Shown: piece after piece, positions 52,756 to 61,567 of the stretch
Position numbering within the stretch: position 1 is the stretch's first letter
How the letters are laid out: each line of letters opens with the position of its first letter
NCBI GenBank assembly: GCA_041163745.1
Contig: JBEAQU010000071.1
Location: 1-64,000, forward strand
Source of the DNA: UBA6168 sp041163745
GTDB lineage: Bacteria; Bacteroidota; Bacteroidia; Chitinophagales; Saprospiraceae
Reading direction: 5' to 3'
Length of the DNA stretch: 64,000 bases
Notes under the pieces: model-generated
Seen by the model: the letters and a program-made list of their open reading frames with translations, nothing else
Database searches by the model: none
Told to the model about the DNA's origin: nothing
Translations under genes and position numbers: made by a program

Positions 52756-54543
52756 TCATTCCGCTCGGGTGATGATCTTGATTTCGACCCGTTGGTTACG
52801 TACCCTGCTCTTCCTGGCAATGTTCCGAGTCACCACCTTCTCCTTTCCAAACACCTTCAGCAGCATCCGCTCCGGCGGAATTCCCCTTGCCGATAGCCAG
52901 GCATAAGCGGCATCTGCCCGCAACGTGGCCAGTTTCCGGCAATATTCATCCGAAGGAATGTTGTTGGTATGGCCTTCGATGACAGCAAGATAGCTTTCCT
53001 CCTGCCGAAGGAGGTCCAAGACCTGCTGCAGGACCGGTTCGTCATCGGAATCCAGTTCGAAGGAATCGGCATCGAAATAAATCACCGCATCGAACTTCAC
53101 CAGATAGGTGACGGAATCCTTTGTACGCTGCGGAACCACCGGGACGGCCGGAAGGGAATCCGGTTCGGCAAGCGGCGCCGTCCGGTCGACGGGAGCCGGT
53201 TCCGGGGAAGGCGGATCCGATGGCGGAGGAAGCTGCGGAAGAGGCTGGATGGTAACGCTCCGCACTTTGGTCACCTGACAACCGCTGTTCGTCTCAATGG
53301 TCAGGGCGATGGATTTTTTTCCGGGAGAATCATACCGGATGGAAAAAGGTCCCTTTCCATCCGACTGCTGCGGATGGGCTCCGGTTCCGAAGGACCATTG
53401 CCAGGAACGGATCCCGCCGGCGGCCGCCGAGGCATCCTTGATAAAGAGATCCTGGTCTTGCGGAATGCTGAGCTTATGAAACGTGAAATGGTTACTGGGA
53501 CCGGCGATGGTGCCGGTTCCGCCGAACGAAAGAGAGAACCCGTTGCCGGTGTTGTGGTAATTATTGACCATGAGGGCATAACTCATGCCAGCCTCCATCC
53601 GCAGCGGAGCGAGAAAATTGTTGTCCGTAAATTCGCATCCACCTTCCTCCCCCAAGTCCCGCTCGCCGTCCCGCAGACCGGTTTCCCCGGAGCATCTCAA
53701 CCAAGAGAGGAAGGGCTCCCCGACGTTTTCACCGGAGGCCATGCAGCGCAACGGTATCTTGTTGGCACAATCATCGAGGCCATCCGGCAGCAGGAACAGC
53801 GCGAAGTCCAAGTCATCCGAAGGATTGACCGGCTTGAGCGAGAAAGTAAGGGTTCCCGCTTCCGCACAGGTCCACTTGTACCAGACGGATTGCGTTTCCG
53901 TCGGGAGGCACAATCCCTCCGGCAGTTCCTGACGGTCCCTGCCAGCGGTCAGCACACTGGGGACATTGATTGACGATTTGTCGCACAGGATGACAGCCTG
54001 CCCGCAATCGGAGGTCGGGGCCGGCGTCGGATTGAAATTTCGTATGCACAGCTGAAAGGTGCCCTGTCGGCCGTTGCGGCCATCCACCCGTACATAGTAG
54101 CGTTGTCCGATGACCAATTCATCGATAAAGGTCTCCACGATATGATATCCCCGCACATCCGAGATACAGGCCAGTTCCTGAAGCTCCCCGGAACAGTCGC
54201 CTTGGTAAACGGCGAGCTGTGGGTACTGCAAGGTGCCACCGGAACGATTTTCAATCTGACCGGTGACACTGATGTTCAGCGTGGTGGCGACCGCGGTAAA
54301 CCGGAACCAGACGTCATGGTCGTCCGAAGACGACTGATAGGGGAAACAGGTTGCCGGACTCCTTCCGGAAGCGGTGGCCCCTTCGTTGCTGAAGGCACCC
54401 GGTGTGCTGCACCAATCCGATACGTCCGTCAGGTGATAGGCACGGGTGCAATGGTCGTAGCCAGGGTCTGCGGCAGCACCAACCACCACCGGGAAGCCCA
54501 GCATCCAAACCCATATGACAATGTGCATGCTAAACAGAGGCAT
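52756..54543 (-). CDS. Secreted mosaic protein with PKD-like and OmpA C-terminal domains
   Basis: This 595-residue protein has a signal peptide (MHIVIWVWMLGFPVVVGAAA). Two PPC-like beta modules follow (about 30-170 with DVWFRFTAV, and about 180-350 with SVWYKWTCAEAGTLTFSL). A PKD-like domain lies at about 360-440, then a Pro-rich linker (about 445-475). The OmpA-like peptidoglycan-binding domain (about 485-595) contains YLAVIEGHTNNIPSDEYC and VRNQRVEIKI. It should tether a surface or periplasmic beta module to the cell wall. ATG 54543 is preferred over the GTG just before it. A convergent neighbour, the SNF2 gene, ends 102 bases away. Confidence 0.87.
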   Translation of the reverse strand: MPLFSMHIVIWVWMLGFPVVVGAAADPGYDHCTRAYHLTDVSDWCSTPGAFSNEGATASGRSPATCFPYQSSSDDHDVWFRFTAVATTLNISVTGQIENRSGGTLQYPQLAVYQGDCSGELQELACISDVRGYHIVETFIDELVIGQRYYVRVDGRNGRQGTFQLCIRNFNPTPAPTSDCGQAVILCDKSSINVPSVLTAGRDRQELPEGLCLPTETQSVWYKWTCAEAGTLTFSLKPVNPSDDLDFALFLLPDGLDDCANKIPLRCMASGENVGEPFLSWLRCSGETGLRDGERDLGEEGGCEFTDNNFLAPLRMEAGMSYALMVNNYHNTGNGFSLSFGGTGTIAGPSNHFTFHKLSIPQDQDLFIKDASAAAGGIRSWQWSFGTGAHPQQSDGKGPFSIRYDSPGKKSIALTIETNSGCQVTKVRSVTIQPLPQLPPPSDPPSPEPAPVDRTAPLAEPDSLPAVPVVPQRTKDSVTYLVKFDAVIYFDADSFELDSDDEPVLQQVLDLLRQEESYLAVIEGHTNNIPSDEYCRKLATLRADAAYAWLSARGIPPERMLLKVFGKEKVVTRNIARKSRVRNQRVEIKIITRAE

Positions 54544-54717
54544 CACTTCGGCAACGATTTATTGTACGGGAGACCAGACGGGTAACAAACGCGATTCTCC
54601 GGCCGGCAAGCAGTGGAGCCGGCTGCCGCCAGGCCTGAACACAAGCCCTTTCCCTGCGAAAATATGTATAGTTGGCACAGGGAGTAACTCAATTTGTTTA
54701 AATTTAGCCCAAAAAAC

Positions 54718-55974
54718 ATGCGTTTCTTTTTAGTGGCCGCATTATGTTACCTGATCCGGCCGGTCGGTGCCCAGGTACCGGAGGACCCTGGTTCCCTTTT
54801 TTCCGTCCAAGCGTCGAAACTGGCCCGGGAACTGATCATTGCGGACGGCCATGTGGACCTGCCCACCCGGCTGTTCGTGCGGAATTTCCGGCTGGAACGG
54901 TCTTTCACCGGCATTCCCATCGCCTCGAACGAAGGGGATTTCGACTACACCAGGGCCAGAAAAGGAGGGTTGGACGCCCCGTTCATGTCCATTTATGTGC
55001 CATCCCGCTATCAGGCCGAGGGGGACGCCCGCGCGTATGCCGATTCGCTGATCGACATGATCGGGGCCATCATTGCGGAACATCCGGACAAATTCGCACC
55101 GGCCCCTTCCCCGGCGGCGGTGGAGGAAAACTTTGTTCGTGGACTTGTTTCCCTGCCAATGGGTATGGAGAACGGAGCCCCGATCCGAGAAATACAGGAT
55201 GTGGCGTATTTCCATGAAAGGGGGATCCGATACATCACCCTCACGCATGCAAAAGACAACCGGCTCTGTGACTCCTCATACGATACCACCCGAACCTGGA
55301 ACGGGTTGAGTCCCTTCGGCAGGCTGGTCGTCGCGGAGATGAACAAGGTAGGCGTGATGGTGGATGTCTCCCATGTAACGGACGCCGCATTTTACCAGAC
55401 CCTCGGGATTAGCCAGGCACCTGTCATCGCCTCCCACTCCTCCTGCCGGACATTCACCCCTGGATTCCAACGCAACATGAGTGACGACATGATCCGGGCG
55501 CTCGGAAAGAACGGTGGTATCATCATGATCAACTTCGGATCGGATTTCCTGGACCGGCGGCACACCAGCGCGCGCGACGAGATGCGGGCGCGATGGTCAT
55601 CCTTGCTGACGGAAAACGGCTGGCAGGAAAGCGACAGCGCCGCCCAGGCCTCCCTGGCGGAATTCCGCCGGACTTACCATGACCAGTTGTTTGCGGACGT
55701 CGAGGTCGTGGCCGACCACATCGACCATGCGGTCCGTTTGGCCGGAATAGACCATGTGGGACTCGGTTCCGATTTCGACGGGGTCGGAGACTCCCTTCCG
55801 ATAGGACTGAAGGACGTGGCGGATTATCCGAACCTACTGCGCACCCTGCTCAAAAGGGGCTATACGACCGAAGACCTCCGGAAGATTTGCTGGGGTAATC
55901 TGGCCCGCGTATGGCGTCAGGTGGAGAACGTATCCGCGGTATTGTCCGGCTCGCCGGCCGGCAGACACCGATGA
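54718..55974 (+). CDS. Membrane dipeptidase (peptidase M19)
   Basis: This 418-residue exported metallopeptidase hydrolyses dipeptides, including D-amino-acid dipeptides. ATG 54718 gives the signal peptide RFFLVAALCYLIRPVGAQ. The binuclear zinc ligands are visible: His and Asp in IADGHVDLP, a His in ITLTHAKDN, the HSS segment IASHSSCR and the Asp in GLGSDFDGVGD. Length fits family members (about 400). AT-rich TTTGTTTAAATTTAG (about 54692-54706) gives a near -7 box. It probably works with neighbouring peptidases in periplasmic peptide turnover. Confidence 0.94.
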   Translation: MRFFLVAALCYLIRPVGAQVPEDPGSLFSVQASKLARELIIADGHVDLPTRLFVRNFRLERSFTGIPIASNEGDFDYTRARKGGLDAPFMSIYVPSRYQAEGDARAYADSLIDMIGAIIAEHPDKFAPAPSPAAVEENFVRGLVSLPMGMENGAPIREIQDVAYFHERGIRYITLTHAKDNRLCDSSYDTTRTWNGLSPFGRLVVAEMNKVGVMVDVSHVTDAAFYQTLGISQAPVIASHSSCRTFTPGFQRNMSDDMIRALGKNGGIIMINFGSDFLDRRHTSARDEMRARWSSLLTENGWQESDSAAQASLAEFRRTYHDQLFADVEVVADHIDHAVRLAGIDHVGLGSDFDGVGDSLPIGLKDVADYPNLLRTLLKRGYTTEDLRKICWGNLARVWRQVENVSAVLSGSPAGRHR

Positions 55975-56068
55975 GCACCACGCTTCCCTATCGCCGCCCG
56001 GCCTGATTCCTGGTCCTGGCTCACCCGACATTGCCAGTGCTCCTTCCCGTTCACAAAACGATCTGTGT

Positions 56069-57388
56069 ATGCTGACAAGACATTTGCCTTTCCATGGTTG
56101 CTGCCGTTGGCTTTTTCTGCTGACGTCCTGTTCCGCCGCCGGGCTTCTGAATGCCCAAACAATACCCATGGAAACCGCCCTGTTCGACCTGCCCGATGTG
56201 TCTTTCCGGCGGATCGAGACGCCAGACGGCTTCACCGCAGCCTGGGAACTCACCATCAGACAGCCGTTGGACCATGACCACCCCGAAAAGGGTTGTTTCT
56301 ACCAGAAGGCCTATCTCTCGCACCGGGGATCGGACCGGCCGATGGTCCTTTGTACAGAAGGCTACCAAAGGCCACGAAACAGAATTTACGAACTGACACA
56401 ACTGCTGGATGCCAACCAACTGGACGTCGAACACCGGTTCTTCGGCGAAAGCATACCAGACACTCCGGATTATGCATACCTGAACCTCCGACAGGCCACG
56501 GCGGACCTCCACCACATCCGGGAACTTTTCCGGGCGCTCTACCGCGAACCCTGGGTAAGTACCGGCATCAGCAAAGGAGGACAGACGACCTTGTTCTATC
56601 GTTATTATTACCCGGACGATGTGCGGGTGAGCGTCCCTTTCGTCGCCCCCCTGAACCTGTCGCCCCAGGATTCCCGCATCTATGAATTCCTGGATACCGT
56701 CGGCACCGCTTCCTGCCGACAGGCTATCCTCGACTTCCAACGAAAATTGCTCCGGGAACGCGGGGAAATACTGCCTCGCCTGCACTGGTATGCGCGCGGC
56801 GCCGGATTGAGCTTCGACTATCTCGGGTTCGGCACCGCATTCGAATATGCCGTCCTCGAATATCCATTCTCATTCTGGCAATGGGGGCACGGCTGTGCAG
56901 GCATACCCGGGACGGACACCCCTTTGGATTCCTTGACGGATCACTTGGTCAAGGTCTCCGGGATTGATTTCTTCGCCGACGAAAGTATGCGCACATATGC
57001 CCCTCATTACCACCAGGCAGGAACGGAAATGGGATATTACGGGTACCGCACGGCACCATTCGTGGGTTTGCTGGAGCATTTGCCGACGGATACCGATGTG
57101 TCCGCCGTCTTCATGCCGGACAAGCAGCCGCCTGACTTCGACGGCCGCTTGGTCCGGCAAGTGAAGGATTGGTTGGATGCGGAAGGGAACAACATCATCT
57201 ACGTCAACGGTGATGCCGACACTTGGTCCGCAACGGCCATCCGGCCATCCGGCAGGACCAACGCCGCTTTTTTCTTCCTTCCCGGAGCGGACCATGCAAA
57301 CGCCAGAATCAGGCAGTTCACTTCGGCGGACCGCGCGAAGCTCATCGGCCTCTTGGAGGCTTGGCTGGATATCGACATAGCGGAGTGA
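56069..57388 (+). CDS. Exported serine peptidase of the S37/S28-like alpha/beta-hydrolase group
   Basis: This 439-residue protein carries an N-terminal signal with a possible lipobox (FLLTSC) or signal-peptidase-I site at NAQ. VEHRFFGES (near 137) is shared with S28 prolyl peptidases. The nucleophile is Ser168 in GISKGGQT, as in Streptomyces PS-10-type S37 tripeptidyl aminopeptidases. The acid and base are likely in NGDADTWSA and ADHANAR near the C-terminus. It should remove N-terminal tri- or dipeptides outside the cytoplasm. It follows the M19 dipeptidase by 94 bases and may share its transcript. Confidence 0.87.
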   Translation: MLTRHLPFHGCCRWLFLLTSCSAAGLLNAQTIPMETALFDLPDVSFRRIETPDGFTAAWELTIRQPLDHDHPEKGCFYQKAYLSHRGSDRPMVLCTEGYQRPRNRIYELTQLLDANQLDVEHRFFGESIPDTPDYAYLNLRQATADLHHIRELFRALYREPWVSTGISKGGQTTLFYRYYYPDDVRVSVPFVAPLNLSPQDSRIYEFLDTVGTASCRQAILDFQRKLLRERGEILPRLHWYARGAGLSFDYLGFGTAFEYAVLEYPFSFWQWGHGCAGIPGTDTPLDSLTDHLVKVSGIDFFADESMRTYAPHYHQAGTEMGYYGYRTAPFVGLLEHLPTDTDVSAVFMPDKQPPDFDGRLVRQVKDWLDAEGNNIIYVNGDADTWSATAIRPSGRTNAAFFFLPGADHANARIRQFTSADRAKLIGLLEAWLDIDIAE

Positions 57389-57397
57389 CGGAACGCC

Positions 57398-59029
57398 TCA
57401 TATCTTGAGGAAACCGGCGGACAGCACCTGGTCCTGCTGCCACACCCGAATTCGGTAATGACCCTGCGGCAGCACAGCGGTGGAAAGGGCGGAGGAAAGA
57501 CCCTGCTCAAAAAGGACAATCGGCCAGTGCGCCATCTTTTTTCCGGTCAGGTCGAGGATTTCCACCTCGCTGGGGCCGGACAACATCGGCGCCTGCAGAC
57601 GAAGGAAGGAACTGGCGGGATTGGGCAGTACCGACAAGCGGGCTTCGCCAACCTGTCCGTCAGCCCGCTCCGCCTGGCCGGTGAGGGTCATCAGGACGAC
57701 AACATTGGAATAAGCGGATGCCGCATTGTCCGCCAAAGCCCTGACACGGTAGCGCAAGGTCGACCCGGCAGGCAAACCCAAATCATAGTATCCGACCGTA
57801 TTGGGAGGCAAAGTGGCCAGGATTGCAAAAGTATCCGTTGCGCCAAGGGCCCTTTCCAGGACAAAAGCGGTCTCGTTGTCCGCATTGTCCGACCAGAGCA
57901 ACTCCGCTTGGTCCGGACCGGTCAAGATACCGGTGAGCAGGGTCGGCGCGTTGACCGAGGTGACCGGACAATCAAATTCGATGCGGTCGCTGACTTCCTG
58001 TCTCAAGGAGGATAATACGGGATAAAATTGGTTGCCTGGGCAAGCGGTGGCGCATCCGTCCTGATGGCCGGAAATCCTCGGCAGGACAAACCCTGTGCCG
58101 GGATGGAAAGCGCTGCCGAGCGGGTCCAGACCGGCATCGCAGGCCTTCCAGGACAGGAGTTCCGACAGGGTGTTCCGTGCGGCGGCAGTCGGTTGTACAG
58201 CTGTGAAATCGCCCAGCATGCATACGCCCATGGTTCCGCCGTTGGCTCCGCAGAAATGCGCTCCCAGGCGATTGTCTCCCCTACCTTCGTAAAGCACCCC
58301 GTTGGGATCCACCAGCCAGTTGTAACCGATGTCGTCCCATCCGTTGACGTTGACATGAAAGTCCCATATGGCGCGTACGACCGCCGCCCAATCGGTCGCG
58401 CTGTTGGATCCGGCCGAATGATGGACTATGAGGAAACCGGTCTGCGTCGGGACAGGGGTAGGGTCTGGCGGGCAATTTCCGGCAGGGCACCATCCCAGCC
58501 GATTCTCATACCCCGGAGCCGGACAAGGACATGCGGAACCGCCGAAAGCGGGATCTTGGGACAGGACCGGAGGTCGCTTATCCCCGGAACCTGTCGGGCC
58601 GGGTTTGAAGAAGTGAAGCTGAACGGTTCCAGCCGGGGGAACATGTGTCCCGGTCCATCGCAAATGATAGGAAACGAAGGGGTCCGATTCGGGAAAAAGA
58701 AAGCCCAGCCGGCCGATGGCGCCCCAGGTGTCCTTGTCCGCATGCGTATCCGGCCGGAACGGAATCGGATGGGTTTGGCCGCTTGCCCTGCGGAACACCC
58801 ATTCCAAATGGTTTTCAGCCCCGGTCAGGTCGGTCACGACCGCGTACGAGAGAAAAGGATTGTCCACCGCGAAGGGCAAATCCGCTTCCTCCGTGACGAA
58901 TTCATCCGAAGTGGCGTGCCCGGCAAAGGATGCCGAACCGAGGATGGCGACAGCTCGGTTCGGCTGCGCCAAACCCACCGTCCGGCTAATCAACAGGACG
59001 ACGGAGAGGCAGAGGAATTTTGACATCAT
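57398..59029 (-). CDS. T9SS-sorted peptidoglycan amidase (PGRP/Amidase_2)
   Basis: This 543-residue protein has a signal peptide (ATG 59029; SKFLCLSVVLLISRTVGLAQ). Residues ~30-185 form a beta domain. The catalytic PGRP domain (about 200-365) holds FLIVHHSAG, YNWLVDPNGVLYEGR and GHQDGCATACPGNQF. The two His and the Cys of TACPG form the zinc site expected of active N-acetylmuramoyl-L-alanine amidases. An FN3-like domain follows (about 375-465). The end is a T9SS type-A sorting domain (VLPNPASSFLRL... GHYRIRV). It is predicted to act outside the cell on peptidoglycan of other bacteria or on released fragments. Confidence 0.92.
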   Translation of the reverse strand: MMSKFLCLSVVLLISRTVGLAQPNRAVAILGSASFAGHATSDEFVTEEADLPFAVDNPFLSYAVVTDLTGAENHLEWVFRRASGQTHPIPFRPDTHADKDTWGAIGRLGFLFPESDPFVSYHLRWTGTHVPPAGTVQLHFFKPGPTGSGDKRPPVLSQDPAFGGSACPCPAPGYENRLGWCPAGNCPPDPTPVPTQTGFLIVHHSAGSNSATDWAAVVRAIWDFHVNVNGWDDIGYNWLVDPNGVLYEGRGDNRLGAHFCGANGGTMGVCMLGDFTAVQPTAAARNTLSELLSWKACDAGLDPLGSAFHPGTGFVLPRISGHQDGCATACPGNQFYPVLSSLRQEVSDRIEFDCPVTSVNAPTLLTGILTGPDQAELLWSDNADNETAFVLERALGATDTFAILATLPPNTVGYYDLGLPAGSTLRYRVRALADNAASAYSNVVVLMTLTGQAERADGQVGEARLSVLPNPASSFLRLQAPMLSGPSEVEILDLTGKKMAHWPIVLFEQGLSSALSTAVLPQGHYRIRVWQQDQVLSAGFLKI

Positions 59030-59401
59030 GACGGAATGCTTGTGTACGGCGACGTAGTCGCCCGACTTCAGGTGTGTCGGCGCGGGAATATCCCGATCAA
59101 CGGTAAAAAAAAAGTCCAAGGGGCAATATAATAATAATTTGCGGACAGACGACTATCGGAATAAATACCTGCCGCCGCATCCTTTGGAAAAATAAACGGT
59201 AGAATCCTTACCGATGCGCCCCGGACGATGCGAAACGAAAGTCTCCTTGTCTGGTACGGACCTGGGTTATTGTCAACAGGAATCCTTAATATTGCCTGGT
59301 AAAAAAGTTGTGACCTCGGTATGGCAGGCGCTGACATCCGGGCACCAGGCTACCTGGAATCGAAACCCTGTACACCTCACTTTCTTTGTCAAATCACTAA
59401 T
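59030..59401. other. Divergent promoter region between the amidase gene and serA
   Basis: About 370 bases. AT-rich CAATATAATAATAATTTGCGG lies at about 59122-59142. A TTTCTTTG, near -7 consensus, lies at about 59380-59387, 15 bases before the serA ATG. No gene is seen. Confidence 0.45.
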
Positions 59402-60358
59402 ATGGTAAAGATACTCGCCAACGATGGCATCCACGCCGACGGCAAACTGCTGCTGGAAGAGGCAGGTTACGAAGTGACCACCCAGCAATATGCACAGGAG
59501 CAACTATTCGAAGTGCTGCCCGATTATGATGTCATCATCGTCCGCAGTGCCACCAAGGTACGGAAGGAATTGATAGATGCGTGTCCGAACCTCAAGGTCA
59601 TCGCCCGAGGCGGCGTCGGATTGGACAACATCGATGTGGAATATGCAAAAAGCAAGGGAATCCAGGTATTCAATACCCCCAACGCATCCAGTCGGGCGGT
59701 GGCGGAACTCGTCTTCACGCATCTGTTCATGTTGGCCCGGATGATGGGGATGCTGAATAGGGAAATGCCGGCCAAGGGCTCCGAGGATTTCAACCGGCTC
59801 AAGAAAATCGCTTCAAAGGGCATCCAGCTGAGAGGCAGGACCCTCGGTATCATCGGCTTCGGCAGGATTGGCCAGGAAACAGCCCGTATCGGCATCGGCT
59901 TGGGCATGAACGTACTGGCGGCGGACCTGGTGGTGAACGAAGCGGAGATAGACCTGAACGTATACAAAAGTCAGGATGTGAGCCTTTCGGTCCGGGTAGA
60001 GACCACCAGCATGGAGGAGGTGCTTCGGAAATCAGATTTCATCACCCTGCACGTCCCCGGAGGGAAACAAGCGCTCATCGACGCTGCGGCATTTGAAAAG
60101 ATGAAGGACGGCGTCTACCTGGTGAATACCTCACGGGGTGGATTGATAGCGGAAGACGCCTTGTTGGAGGCTATCGCCAGCGGAAAGGTGGCCGGCGCCG
60201 GGCTGGATGTCTTCGTCGGCGAACCTACGCCACGGGCCGATTTGCTCAACCACCCGCAAATCACCGTATCCCCCCATATCGGAGGATCGACCCAGGAGGC
60301 ACAATCCGCCATCGGCATGGAACTGGCGGAACAGATCATCTCGCATTTCGGTCATTGA
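59402..60358 (+). CDS. serA: D-3-phosphoglycerate dehydrogenase, short form
   Basis: This 318-residue NAD-dependent enzyme makes 3-phosphohydroxypyruvate, the first step of serine synthesis. The NAD-binding GFGRIG is at 152-157. RGGVGLDNID, NTSRGGLIAEDAL (catalytic Arg region) and the catalytic His in SPHIGGST are present. It lacks the ACT and intervening regulatory domains of E. coli SerA, so it belongs to the short type III form. That implies no serine feedback through an ACT domain. ATG 59402 gives the standard VKILANDGI start. It is monocistronic. Confidence 0.92.
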   Translation: MVKILANDGIHADGKLLLEEAGYEVTTQQYAQEQLFEVLPDYDVIIVRSATKVRKELIDACPNLKVIARGGVGLDNIDVEYAKSKGIQVFNTPNASSRAVAELVFTHLFMLARMMGMLNREMPAKGSEDFNRLKKIASKGIQLRGRTLGIIGFGRIGQETARIGIGLGMNVLAADLVVNEAEIDLNVYKSQDVSLSVRVETTSMEEVLRKSDFITLHVPGGKQALIDAAAFEKMKDGVYLVNTSRGGLIAEDALLEAIASGKVAGAGLDVFVGEPTPRADLLNHPQITVSPHIGGSTQEAQSAIGMELAEQIISHFGH

Positions 60359-60668
60359 CGCCGGGTTGCCCCCGAGCTAGGCTAGCCGTTTCGCGTCCGT
60401 ACGCGGGGAAAAGTCTCCCCACAACCGGTCTTGATGTCCCACCGGTTACGAAGTAATTTCGAGGAAAAATTAAATTTGGGCCTCCGTAGGACAGGGGATT
60501 TGGTCATCGACAAACCCGGTTCGACCGACAGCCATAGCACGGCTGGACGGCCGGACCTGAGCTTCGAATGCGGCGTTCGCCGGTCACAAAGCGATGAGCG
60601 CGCTTACATATGGCTTAAGCATGGGATTGCTATGGCTGCGTGCCGGCGTGCCTCCACTGCCTTGGTCG
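60359..60668. other. Spacer between convergent serA and the GbsR-type gene
   Basis: About 310 bases with no credible gene. An exact plus-strand TAAATTTG at 60471-60478 has no correctly spaced TTG and no gene downstream on that strand. Confidence 0.35.
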
Positions 60669-61169
60669 TCACTTGACCATTTTCATGAACGACTTGACAA
60701 ACCATTCGGCATCCGCTTTTAGCAGGGTCTCCACCAATGCGTCCGCTTTGGAAGAAAAGAGTCGGATTTCGCGGACCGTCCTCACGAACTCACCTATTTC
60801 ATTCGACTTTCCATCCACCAACGCCACTTCATCCAATACTTTGATAACAGGCTCCAACTCTCTTTTCTTTCGGTTGGCGATGATTTTGCACATCACGTTC
60901 CAGATATCCTTTTCCGCGACAAAGTACTCTTTGCGGTCACCGACCTTCAATTCCTTGTAAACCAATCCCCAATCCATCAGCGCTCTCAGGTTGAGATTTG
61001 CATTTCCGATGGAAATCTTCAGTTCGTCCATGATATCCTTGGAGGCCATGGGTTCAGGTGATATCAACAACAAGGCGTGAATCTGGGCCATGGTTCGGTT
61101 GATTCCCCAGTCACTGCCCAGCATACCCCAGGCTTGCAGGAAGCGTTCTTTTGCCTCTTTGTACTCCAT
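60669..61169 (-). CDS. GbsR/MarR-type transcriptional regulator
   Basis: This 166-residue protein has a winged helix-turn-helix at about residues 20-85 (INRTMAQIHALLLISPEPMASKDIMDELKISIGNANLNLRALMDWGLV, shown here only to mark position). A helical dimerisation tail follows. GRT/NRTMAQIHALLL is typical of the GbsR subfamily, which senses osmolyte precursors in Bacillus; the ligand here is unknown. It lies 398 bases downstream of an SLC45-like transporter gene on the same strand and might regulate it. Confidence 0.85.
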   Translation of the reverse strand: MEYKEAKERFLQAWGMLGSDWGINRTMAQIHALLLISPEPMASKDIMDELKISIGNANLNLRALMDWGLVYKELKVGDRKEYFVAEKDIWNVMCKIIANRKKRELEPVIKVLDEVALVDGKSNEIGEFVRTVREIRLFSSKADALVETLLKADAEWFVKSFMKMVK

Positions 61170-61567
61170 TGTAAGCTTTTGTCATACCGACAGGCTGCGG
61201 TCCTGCCGCTTCCGAATCCCGATGATTGGTGGCTGCGGAACAGGTCGCACACTCGTCGCTATACCGTAGGTAATTGGCTCTTTTCCTGCTTTCGGATGGG
61301 CGGCAATAATAGGAAATACCATTTATACACGCGCCTCAATTCATCCCGTGGGGCTTGTTTTGTTCCGAAAGACGACCTTTACAGAAAAAATACGCACACA
61401 ACTAGCGAAAGGCAGCAATGTAACACCCCAACCGAAGGTTTGTTTTCCTGTTTTCGCAAAGGGCCGTGCGGGGGCATGTCGACGGGATGTTCCAGGACAA
61501 CCCGGGAACATGGATTGACAGAATGCGAAACCATCGGCAGGGGGTCGCGAACAGTTGGAAGGAAAGG
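61170..61567. other. Spacer between the GbsR-type and transporter genes
   Basis: About 400 bases. It should contain the regulator's own promoter on the minus strand. I see no exact promoter box, terminator or gene. Confidence 0.35.
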
